Shown here: positions 1 through 5,926 of the stretch, piece by piece
Layout of the letters: every line of letters begins with the position of its first letter
Position numbering within the stretch: the stretch's first letter is position 1
Assembly: GCA_030830385.1 (NCBI GenBank)
Contig: JAURNA010000166.1
Coordinates: 1 to 8,372 of the forward strand
Length of the DNA stretch: 8,372 bases
DNA from: Crocinitomicaceae bacterium
GTDB taxonomy: Bacteria > Bacteroidota > Bacteroidia > Flavobacteriales_D > Crocinitomicaceae
Reading direction: 5' to 3'
Position numbers and translations under genes: made by a program
Notes under the pieces: generated by a model
What the model was told of the DNA's origin: nothing
Seen by the model: only the letters and a program-made list of their open reading frames with translations
Database searches by the model: none

Positions 1-2
1 CA

Positions 3-158
3 ATTATGTATGCGTTGAAAGATGAAATCAACCAGTTGGCGGGTAATTATCTGAGTCGCGAAGATGCACGTATCGTCATCGATCGTTTCAATAAGGAATG
101 GCAAAAAACCAAAATTTCCATCGGGCCGGGATCCGTTAAAATCCCGGAATTGCATTAA
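3..158 (+). CDS. C-terminal end of an unidentified protein (5' truncated by window edge)
   Basis: The frame is open from base 3 to a TAA at 156-158 and encodes about 51 residues, ending in ...GSVKIPELH. The visible part is charged and probably helical (ALKDEINQLAG, then SREDARIVIDRFNKEW), followed by a short extended tail. There is no cysteine and no membrane segment. An ATG lies at 6-8, but the open frame continues to the window edge and there is no room to see a ribosome binding site, so this is most likely the end of a longer gene. I do not recognise the family. Its stop codon shares the palindrome TTAA with the stop of the convergent helicase gene. The evidence that it is coding is the uninterrupted frame, the protein-like composition and the tight fit to the neighbour. 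Confidence 0.6.
   Translation: MMYALKDEINQLAGNYLSREDARIVIDRFNKEWQKTKISIGPGSVKIPELH
126..147. terminator. Hairpin near the convergent gene ends (possible weak terminator)
   Basis: CCGGGAT (126-132) and ATCCCGG (141-147) form a perfect 7-bp stem with an 8-base loop. The hairpin lies inside the last codons of the left-edge gene and just downstream of the helicase stop. For the leftward helicase transcript it is followed, after about 17 bases, by a run of six T (positions 108-103 read on the minus strand). This distance is longer than in a classical intrinsic terminator, and there is no T-run on the plus-strand side. A terminator role is an inference only. Confidence 0.3.
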
Positions 159-1591
159 CCCCCGAAAAACCGACGATCGAAGTTTACCAGAAAAAGTTTT
201 TCGGTAGCTCTGGTTACGGCCGTGTATAGCCATCGGTTGTATTCTGTTCCCATATGATCTTCACTCAAATATCCCGGATCGATGTACACATGTGCCCACT
301 GCCCACCTTGTGATTTATGACAGGTCACCGCGTAAGCATATTTCACTTGCAGTGCGTTGAAATAGCGATTACCCAGGATGGCCTCGTAACGTTTCTTCTT
401 TTGCATTACGTGAAAATAGTCCTTCTCCACTTCGAAAAAGAGCGTCTTCATCTGATCACGCGTGAGAGCCGGTCCTTCCGACTGAAGTGAATTCAGGTGA
501 ATGATAACCTCCATGTCTTCCGTCGACTCATAATCCACAAATTGAACCAAAACACGGGCGAAGCGAAATCCATAGAAATTCTCATAGGCCAAAATTCGAC
601 GAACCCGAATCATTTCTCCATTCGCAATAAACCCCATCCGGCTGTCGTCTCCCACCCAGAAGTAGTTGTTCTTCACCACCATGAGCGTATCTCCGACACA
701 CAATTCTTCTTCAAACCAAAGAATTCTGGACCGAACCTGCTGATTGAATACATTCGCACGTTTGTTGGATCGCGTGATTACAATGGTTTCTTCCTGCCCC
801 ACCTGATCAAATGAACTTTCCAGGTTCTCCTGCAATTCTCCGCCACGTAAGTCCATCACATCCGGAAAACGCTCCACTTCGAGTTTGGGAAACCCTGTGG
901 TTTGAAGCGAACGAATACGGGTCGCATTGTGCAGTATTCCTGATTCTGACGACTGCCGCATAACCTCCTTCAACGTTACACTTGCCAGCGAAAGTGTCGG
1001 GAAATGATATTGAAGATACCCGGCATTCAGTGCCGGTGAATCCTGAGACCCAACCGGTGGTAACTGTCCCATGTCTCCCATCAGAATTAAACGACAATTT
1101 TCTCCTGAGAAAACGTACTCCAACAAATCCTCCAACAGATTCCTTGTATTCACTGAGCCATCTGACCCCATCGTGTAGTCACCGATCATCGAAGCCTCAT
1201 CCACAATGAATACGGTGTGCTTGTATAGATTGGGCTGGAGACTGATCGGAGAATTGACGTCAGCCTTGGAGCGGCGGCGATATATCTGCTTATGAATCGT
1301 AAACGCATCATGGCCTGATTTCCGGGAGAAAACTTTGGCCGCACGTCCGGTTGGAGCAAGCAGTTTCACACGTATTCGTTCGTGCGACAACCATTTCACA
1401 AATGCCGATAAAACGCTCGTTTTGCCCGTCCCGGCATAGCCCTGAATGAGCAATACGTGTTTGCCCGCTCCCTGACTCACAAAATTGTCCAGAGCGCGAA
1501 TCAAATGTGTTTGATCTTCTCCCGGTGACCAGGGTAGCAATTCTCGCAGTTGTTCGAAAAGGCTCATTTCCGGGTTTTCATCGAACTTCAT
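155..1591 (-). CDS. RecD-like ATP-dependent DNA helicase (superfamily 1B, AAA_30 / UvrD_C_2)
   Basis: This 478-residue protein carries the full set of superfamily 1 helicase motifs, so it should couple ATP hydrolysis to 5'-3' DNA unwinding in the cytoplasm. The Walker A loop is GYAGTGKTS (residues 51-59), motif Ia is LAPTGRAAK (78-86), Walker B is FIVDEASM (128-135), motif III is MGDMGQLPPVG (171-181), motif IV is VITRSNKRAN (271-280), the UvrD_C_2-type motif V is AVTCHKSQGGQW (421-432), and motif VI is WLYTAVTRATEK (454-465). The sequence EDQTHL near residue 27 fits the Q-motif position. It lacks the long N-terminal region of true RecD and RecD2, and its length matches the short stand-alone form annotated in Bacteroidota as an AAA family ATPase or exodeoxyribonuclease V alpha-like protein. 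No recB or recC is in view, so a RecBCD partnership cannot be claimed. The start at 1591 is the first ATG of the frame and precedes all motifs. A second Met at residue 9 is possible. Confidence 0.93.
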   Translation of the reverse strand: MKFDENPEMSLFEQLRELLPWSPGEDQTHLIRALDNFVSQGAGKHVLLIQGYAGTGKTSVLSAFVKWLSHERIRVKLLAPTGRAAKVFSRKSGHDAFTIHKQIYRRRSKADVNSPISLQPNLYKHTVFIVDEASMIGDYTMGSDGSVNTRNLLEDLLEYVFSGENCRLILMGDMGQLPPVGSQDSPALNAGYLQYHFPTLSLASVTLKEVMRQSSESGILHNATRIRSLQTTGFPKLEVERFPDVMDLRGGELQENLESSFDQVGQEETIVITRSNKRANVFNQQVRSRILWFEEELCVGDTLMVVKNNYFWVGDDSRMGFIANGEMIRVRRILAYENFYGFRFARVLVQFVDYESTEDMEVIIHLNSLQSEGPALTRDQMKTLFFEVEKDYFHVMQKKKRYEAILGNRYFNALQVKYAYAVTCHKSQGGQWAHVYIDPGYLSEDHMGTEYNRWLYTAVTRATEKLFLVNFDRRFFGG

Positions 1592-1595
1592 TCCA

Positions 1596-1611
1596 AATGG
1601 TTTTTACCATT
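1596..1611 (-). other. Small inverted repeat in the helicase 5' leader
   Basis: AATGGT (1596-1601) and ACCATT (1606-1611) form a perfect 6-bp stem with a 4-base loop. In the helicase mRNA it would end 4 bases before the ATG. It is AU-rich and therefore weak, and its effect on translation is speculative. Further upstream on the minus strand, TACTTTTT (1634 to 1627) is a one-mismatch relative of the Bacteroidota -7 box TAnnTTTG and may be the helicase promoter. Confidence 0.25.
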
Positions 1612-1666
1612 GACTGAACGGTGTAAAAAAAGTAGTGAGTGACCGAACGTAAAATTGAAAAAATTG

Positions 1667-1674
1667 TAGCTTTG
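1667..1674 (+). promoter_or_regulatory. Bacteroidota-type -7 promoter box for the rightward gene run
   Basis: TAGCTTTG matches the Bacteroidota primary sigma factor -7 consensus TAnnTTTG exactly. It lies 26 bases before the ATG at 1701 in the divergent gap, where a promoter is expected, and would place the transcript start near 1680. The -33 element (TTG or TTTG about 19 bases upstream) is not convincing. The only nearby TTG, at 1655-1657, is too close. Confidence 0.55.
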
Positions 1675-1700
1675 TTACCTGTAAAAGTAATTAGATAATT

Positions 1701-2603
1701 ATGACGAGCAATCTCTCTGTCCTCTTAAAAAAATATTCTGTACCTGTCCTGTTCATGATTGCAGGGCTGTCTATTTTCATCATCGGAGTGATGGACAAGC
1801 AAAGTGCTTTGTTTATGATCTCATCGATTATGATGTTCATAGCAGGTGGGCTTAGCGTGCTGTTCAGTTCAGGAAAAACAAATGTGAAGTTATTGTATGC
1901 ATTTGGCGGACTTGCGGGAGTTGCTGCTATTTATACGCTCGCTGCATCATGGATAGCAGTTGATGATTATGTTAAGCATCAGGAAACGTACGAGCAAACA
2001 AAAACAACGGCTCGTCAAAATTTGGAGGACATCCGGTTTATCCAAAAAGAATACAAAAAGCGAAACGGAACCTACCTTGCCACCTGGGTAGAGCTTGTGG
2101 ATTTCGTTCAGTCGGGAAAAATCAACCGTATTGTATCCGAAGGAACGGTTCCCAGCCGGAAAATAAATGAGGATGAGCGTGATTACCTGTACGGAGATAA
2201 CCGTCCGATTGACAACAACATGACAGAAGAAGAAGCGTACCGACTTTCACTTTGGAAGGAAGGACCGCTTTATGCTGACTTCACCGGATTCAAACGAGAC
2301 ACTGTTCCTGTGTCCATCCTCAAGGCAAAATTCCAAACGAAATCATACCGGGAAAATCGTGAGCGACTCAACCTTGGTGAATTCTGCGCAGATTCACTCC
2401 CGTACATTCCGCTTACGCATGGAAAAGAAATGTGGACAATGGAAACGCGTGATTCCGTATTGGTTGGAGACATGAAGGTTCCTGCGATCAAAGTTTCGGG
2501 TATTCTTCCAATTGCTGAGTACAAAGGGAAGACAGCTAACGAAGAAATGTTCTTCGGTACACTAACCTCAGGTGATCTCACAGGTTCCTGGGAAGCTGAA
2601 TAA
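1701..2603 (+). CDS. Conserved hypothetical membrane protein, three N-terminal helices and a large soluble C-terminal domain
   Basis: This 300-residue protein has three hydrophobic segments at about residues 14-31, 36-56 and 64-87. Positive residues lie before the first (KK at 10-11) and between the second and third (GKTNVK), which suggests the N-terminus is inside and the C-terminal 210 residues are in the periplasm. Residues 90-122 look like a long charged helix. The stretch from residue 104, with QNLEDIRFIQKEYKKRNGTY, resembles the helix-plus-NGTY pattern of pilin-like and pseudopilin proteins, but the usual prepilin leader is absent. I do not recognise a named family. It abuts the next gene with no spacer (TAA then ATG at 2604), so it is probably translationally coupled to DUF3822. 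It seems to be the first gene of the run, behind the promoter box at 1667. It has no clear Shine-Dalgarno, which is common in this phylum. Confidence 0.82.
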   Translation: MTSNLSVLLKKYSVPVLFMIAGLSIFIIGVMDKQSALFMISSIMMFIAGGLSVLFSSGKTNVKLLYAFGGLAGVAAIYTLAASWIAVDDYVKHQETYEQTKTTARQNLEDIRFIQKEYKKRNGTYLATWVELVDFVQSGKINRIVSEGTVPSRKINEDERDYLYGDNRPIDNNMTEEEAYRLSLWKEGPLYADFTGFKRDTVPVSILKAKFQTKSYRENRERLNLGEFCADSLPYIPLTHGKEMWTMETRDSVLVGDMKVPAIKVSGILPIAEYKGKTANEEMFFGTLTSGDLTGSWEAE

Positions 2604-3365
2604 ATGACCTCTCACCTTTCCATTGATCTGTCGCCTCACGGGGCAAGGATGATTGTGCTTCGAGATGGAGTTGCGCTTCATTCTGTTGACGTTTCATTCG
2701 AAGATGCAAGCGAAGATGCTCACAAAGAAACACTAAAGAAGGCGTTTGCAGATCACCCGTTCTTATCCGACGATTTTGATGAAGTGACCCTCGGATGGGC
2801 ATCCCGGCAATCTACACTCGTTCCCAATAGCGTGTTTGCAGATTCCGATCCCAAGTCAATATACAAGCTCTGTTACGGCGAAGGAACTCCCTCTGGCGAA
2901 GTGGATTACAACCGCATCTCAGAACTCAGCGTCGTCAATACATTTCAGATTCCATTGTGGATTAAGTCCTTTTTCGTGATTCGATTTCCAAGGGTGGTAT
3001 TGCAACATTCGGGTTCTCACTTGTTGAGGCACGCTATCAACACCAATGCATTTCGATCAAAAGTATCCGCTGTAGTCTATACTGATCATTTCCTGATGAG
3101 CATCGTGAAGCACAACGAATTGCAGTTTTACTCCTCCTTTGACGCGGGAACCCCCGAAGATGTCATTTATCACCTCATGTTTGTGTTACAGCAAAAAGAA
3201 CTGGCGGACGAAACTGGATCCATCGAAATCACATCCGGGTGCGGTGCGAATCCTGAAATCTGCAAGGAGGTCGTAAGCGGACTGAGTAAGATCGGAAATT
3301 TGAAATCCTACAAGGTGAGCTTTGTGGAGGGTTTGGTTCCTCAATCCCACACCCTATGCGTATAA
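2604..3365 (+). CDS. DUF3822 family protein
   Basis: This 253-residue protein is recognised as DUF3822 from its length, its position directly before rsmD (a common Bacteroidota arrangement), and its conserved patches: STLVPNSVF at residues 70-78, IPLWIKSFFVIRFPRVV at 116-132 followed by QHSGSHLLR, and the helical stretch TPEDVIYHLMFVLQQKEL at 183-200. No signal peptide or membrane segment is visible, so it is probably cytoplasmic. From memory, a structural-genomics structure of a Bacteroides member shows an actin/ASKHA-like fold, but no biochemical role is known to me, and I see no clear phosphate-binding loop here. The start ATG directly follows the upstream stop. The end overlaps rsmD by 10 bases, so its translation is tied to that of the methyltransferase. 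A link to ribosome maturation or coenzyme A synthesis is only suggested by context. Confidence 0.87.
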   Translation: MTSHLSIDLSPHGARMIVLRDGVALHSVDVSFEDASEDAHKETLKKAFADHPFLSDDFDEVTLGWASRQSTLVPNSVFADSDPKSIYKLCYGEGTPSGEVDYNRISELSVVNTFQIPLWIKSFFVIRFPRVVLQHSGSHLLRHAINTNAFRSKVSAVVYTDHFLMSIVKHNELQFYSSFDAGTPEDVIYHLMFVLQQKELADETGSIEITSGCGANPEICKEVVSGLSKIGNLKSYKVSFVEGLVPQSHTLCV

Positions 3366-3904
3366 TCAGAGGGAAGTACAAAACACGGCGCTACTCACCT
3401 CCGAAAAATTTTCCTTCGCGCCCCATCACCGATTTTGCCAAGGAAGCGCTCTTCAACATTCTGGAAAATCAACTTCACTTGGAAGGTCTTCGCATTCTTG
3501 ATCTTTGTGCGGGCACAGGGAGTGTCTCGCTGGAGTTTCTCTCCCGGGAAGCCGGAACAGTAATGGCCGTTGACAATCATCGCGTGTGCATTCGCCACCT
3601 GAATTCGCTTCGAAGTGAACTGGATTGCAAAGACGAGCTTACCTTAGTAAAGTCAGATGTATTGAAGTTCGTTGAGCGAACAAAAGAATCGTTTGATCTC
3701 ATTTTTGCAGATCCTCCGTATGCATTTCAGCATCATCAAAAGCTCGTCGATTTGATTTTCAGTCGGAAACTGCTCGCGCCTTCTGGCTGGCTCATTGTGG
3801 AACACGGAAGAGACATTTCTTTTGAAAACCGAACCCATTTCGAGTTTTGCCGTAAATACGGTAGTGTACACTTTAGTTTTTTTAATTTAGAAGGGCATGA
3901 GTAA
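3356..3904 (+). CDS. rsmD: 16S rRNA (guanine(966)-N(2))-methyltransferase RsmD
   Basis: RsmD transfers a methyl group from S-adenosylmethionine to N2 of G966 in the small-subunit rRNA, in the cytoplasm during 30S assembly. The 182-residue product has the family hallmarks: the N-terminal MRIIRGKYKTRR, the signature RPITDFAKEALFNIL at residues 22-36, the SAM-binding motif I DLCAGTGS at 49-56, an acidic residue in AVDNH (71-75) that fits ribose binding, and the catalytic FADPPY at 117-122. The C-terminal YGSVHFSFF corresponds to the usual closing strand. Length matches the family (about 180-200). The ATG at 3356 overlaps the DUF3822 gene by 10 bases. The gene's last 8 bases overlap coaD, and rsmD-coaD adjacency is widespread in bacteria. 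Confidence 0.95.
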   Translation: MRIIRGKYKTRRYSPPKNFPSRPITDFAKEALFNILENQLHLEGLRILDLCAGTGSVSLEFLSREAGTVMAVDNHRVCIRHLNSLRSELDCKDELTLVKSDVLKFVERTKESFDLIFADPPYAFQHHQKLVDLIFSRKLLAPSGWLIVEHGRDISFENRTHFEFCRKYGSVHFSFFNLEGHE

Positions 3905-4358
3905 GATCGGATTGTTTCCCGGATCGTTTGATCCTTTCACAAAGGGTCACGAGGTTGTTGTTCGAAAAAGTTTGGCACTCTTTGATGAAGTTGTAATCGG
4001 CATTGGCGTCAACAGCAGCAAGAAATACATGTTTGAATTGGATAAACGAATCGCGCACATTGAGTCGTTGTTCCAGAATGATCCGTCGGTTCGCGTTGAG
4101 AAATTTCAATCACTCACAGTAGACTTTTGCAAAGAACTTGGCTGTGAGATGATTATCCGCGGGCTCCGCGATTCCAAGGACTTCCAGTACGAGAAGTCTA
4201 TTGCGCACATGAACTACGACATCAGTGGCGTGAATACCGTATTTTTTCTGACTGAACAGCGCTATTCGGCAATAAATTCCACCATTATTCGTGAAATTCA
4301 CCAGAACGGCGGCCCCATTGATGCATTTGTAACCAACTCCGAAATCCTCGTTGGATAA
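3897..4358 (+). CDS. coaD: Phosphopantetheine adenylyltransferase CoaD
   Basis: CoaD makes dephospho-CoA and pyrophosphate from ATP and 4'-phosphopantetheine, the penultimate step of coenzyme A synthesis, as a cytoplasmic hexamer. The 153-residue product is of normal length. It shows PGSFDP at residues 8-13 and the nucleotidyltransferase TxGH motif as TKGH at 15-18, followed by NSSKKYMF (39-46) with the expected substrate-binding lysine. IIRGLRDSKDFQYE is at 86-99, and YSAINSTIIREI at 123-134 is the Bacteroidota version of the ISSS-type nucleotide loop. All key residues appear intact. The start is set by the 8-base overlap with rsmD (ATGAGTAA) and is preceded by AGAAGGG, one of the few good Shine-Dalgarno sequences in the window. 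Confidence 0.96.
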   Translation: MSKIGLFPGSFDPFTKGHEVVVRKSLALFDEVVIGIGVNSSKKYMFELDKRIAHIESLFQNDPSVRVEKFQSLTVDFCKELGCEMIIRGLRDSKDFQYEKSIAHMNYDISGVNTVFFLTEQRYSAINSTIIREIHQNGGPIDAFVTNSEILVG

Positions 4359-4401
4359 TTGTGGTACGATTCATGCAATCATACCGTTAAACCTGCAGAA
4401 T

Positions 4402-5871
4402 ATGAACCGTGCGTCTCTCCTTCTCTTCCTGTTGATGGTTTGTCCGTTTCCGGGCAGGTCTCAGCAAATGGCAAAAATCACTGGCTACGCCCCGAACTAT
4501 GTGGGCAAAACCATAGAAATTCTCAAAATTCAGGATTACCTGAGTCATCGGGAGCAGCACCTGGGGATGGCTACTGTAAAAGAAGACAGTACCTTCGAAG
4601 CGTACTTTCCGTTAGATACAGTTCAGAAAGTGATCATTCGGGGAGGAAACAACCATGGTTACATGTATATTCAGCCCGGAGCACACTACAAAGTAGGTGT
4701 GCCCGATCGAAATCCGTACGACCCCTACCGACCCGATGGAAATGAAATCGAAGTTCTTTTTTATGGGCTCGACAGCACGGATATCAATTACAAGATTTTG
4801 GGTTTTCAGCGCTGGATCGACAACTTCATTGGAAATTATTACCACCTTCGATCCGCTGACGGGACCCAATACATGGAAGAACTGGATAAATTCAAGACAA
4901 ACGTAGAAACGGCTTATAAGGATGATACTACAGACGTAAACTCGTTGTTTTTTCACATTTACGTGCGTTATACGATGGCTGGTCTTGACAATGTGAACAA
5001 TTCAGGAGAACGCAATCGATACGAGAAGTACGATTTTTATATCAATCAGAATCGAATCCACTACCACAACGATGCCTACATGGCCTATATCGATGGTTTT
5101 TACGAAAACATCATCCCCCGCCTTCACAGTGATGCCAATAACCAATTGTATCAAGGCGTGTTGCGAAGCAGTCCATCCGTGGTACTCCATTCCTTACGAA
5201 CAGAATATACGCTAAGTACAGTGCGCTTGCGCGAGTTGATTATGATCAAGGCACTTTCAGACATGTACCACAGTGGCGAATTTCCGCAAACAAATCTCTT
5301 GACCATTCTCGACAGCGTGGCCCGTTTCGGACTGTTCAAGGAAAACCGAACCGTTGCAAAAAATATGTTGTTCCGATTGACGGACCTCGTTCCGGGAATT
5401 CCTGCACCCGATTTTGTTTTGGCAGAAACAGGAAAGCAAACGCGCACAAAGCTCGCATTCAACGATAAGTACCTCTATTTGATCTTTCTGAACCCGGATA
5501 GCGATCGAAACATTCAGGAGTTACCTTTGCTGAACGATATTCATAAACGTTACGGAGAATACATTCAATTCGTTACCGTATACTCCAAGTCGGACTCCAC
5601 AACCGCCGCAACACTCAATCAGCTGGATTCCCTCCCCTGGATGAGTTATCAATTACAGAATACGAATCCCATTTGGAAAAAATATCGGGTCAATAGTTTC
5701 CCGCACTACACGCTCATCGATGTAACCGGAAATATCGTCGCCAGCCCCGCCCTGGGACCCAGGCCCAACGGTCAATACGAAACCATTGATAAGGTGTTCT
5801 TCGAAATTCGCAAACACACCCTGATGAACCAGAATCGATCCGGTGAAACCGGCAGCCCCGATCACAGATAA
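4402..5871 (+). CDS. Secreted TlpA/thioredoxin-fold protein lacking the redox cysteines
   Basis: I place the start at the ATG at 4402 (489 residues), because it begins a clear signal peptide, MNRASLLLFLLMVCPFPGRS, with probable cleavage before QQ. The frame stays open upstream to a TTG at 4351, but that would put 17 polar residues before the signal peptide and overlap coaD. Mature residues of about 24-100 resemble the DUF4369-like N-terminal beta domain common in Bacteroidota TlpA proteins, followed by a long helical middle. The C-terminal domain begins at PAPDFVL (about 334). It has the thioredoxin order: strand YLYLIFL, helix with QELPLL, strand IQFVTVY, then SFPHYTLID (432-440) with the cis-proline at 434. 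Where a TlpA has WCxxC, this protein has NPDSDRN, and the whole mature chain contains no cysteine. It therefore cannot be a disulfide reductase of the usual kind, and a binding or scaffold role in the periplasm is plausible but unproven. It follows coaD by 43 bases. Confidence 0.85.
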   Translation: MNRASLLLFLLMVCPFPGRSQQMAKITGYAPNYVGKTIEILKIQDYLSHREQHLGMATVKEDSTFEAYFPLDTVQKVIIRGGNNHGYMYIQPGAHYKVGVPDRNPYDPYRPDGNEIEVLFYGLDSTDINYKILGFQRWIDNFIGNYYHLRSADGTQYMEELDKFKTNVETAYKDDTTDVNSLFFHIYVRYTMAGLDNVNNSGERNRYEKYDFYINQNRIHYHNDAYMAYIDGFYENIIPRLHSDANNQLYQGVLRSSPSVVLHSLRTEYTLSTVRLRELIMIKALSDMYHSGEFPQTNLLTILDSVARFGLFKENRTVAKNMLFRLTDLVPGIPAPDFVLAETGKQTRTKLAFNDKYLYLIFLNPDSDRNIQELPLLNDIHKRYGEYIQFVTVYSKSDSTTAATLNQLDSLPWMSYQLQNTNPIWKKYRVNSFPHYTLIDVTGNIVASPALGPRPNGQYETIDKVFFEIRKHTLMNQNRSGETGSPDHR

Positions 5872-5884
5872 TCTGATTTTGATG

Positions 5885-5919
5885 TTTACCTTTTGATCAT
5901 TCCGACATTATAAGGTAAA
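5885..5919 (+). promoter_or_regulatory. Inverted repeat covering a possible -7 box and the ribosome binding site of the VWA gene
   Basis: TTTACCTT (5885-5892) and AAGGTAAA (5912-5919) are perfect 8-base inverted repeats separated by 19 bases, in the 55-base gap before the VWA gene. The right arm contains AAGG, the likely Shine-Dalgarno, 11 bases before the ATG at 5927. The left arm overlaps TACCTTTTG (5887-5895), a near match to TAnnTTTG with one extra T. In a read-through mRNA the hairpin could mask the ribosome binding site. A transcript started locally would lack the left arm. This is inference from sequence alone. Confidence 0.3.
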
Positions 5920-5926
5920 ACGCACC

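Noticed and set aside
497..1209. Plus-strand open frames (497-814 and 982-1209) opposite the helicase
   Set aside because: They lie antisense to well-supported helicase motifs and have no recognisable protein features.
4351..4401. N-terminal extension of the TlpA-like frame up to a TTG at 4351
   Set aside because: The extension adds polar residues before a clean signal peptide, uses a TTG codon and overlaps coaD. The ATG at 4402 explains the protein better.
4402..4464. Lipoprotein signal at the cysteine of LMVC in the TlpA-like signal peptide
   Set aside because: The residue before the cysteine is Val rather than Gly, Ala or Ser, and the position is followed by a normal signal peptidase I region, so a lipobox is unlikely.
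4612..5462. Minus-strand open frames opposite the TlpA-like gene
   Set aside because: They are antisense shadows with no coherent domain or ribosome binding site. The plus-strand gene explains the sequence.
5840..5852. Short hairpin CCGGT-GAA-ACCGG near the end of the TlpA-like gene
   Set aside because: It lies in coding sequence, has only a 5-bp stem with a 3-base loop, and no T-run follows directly, so it is not supported as a terminator.
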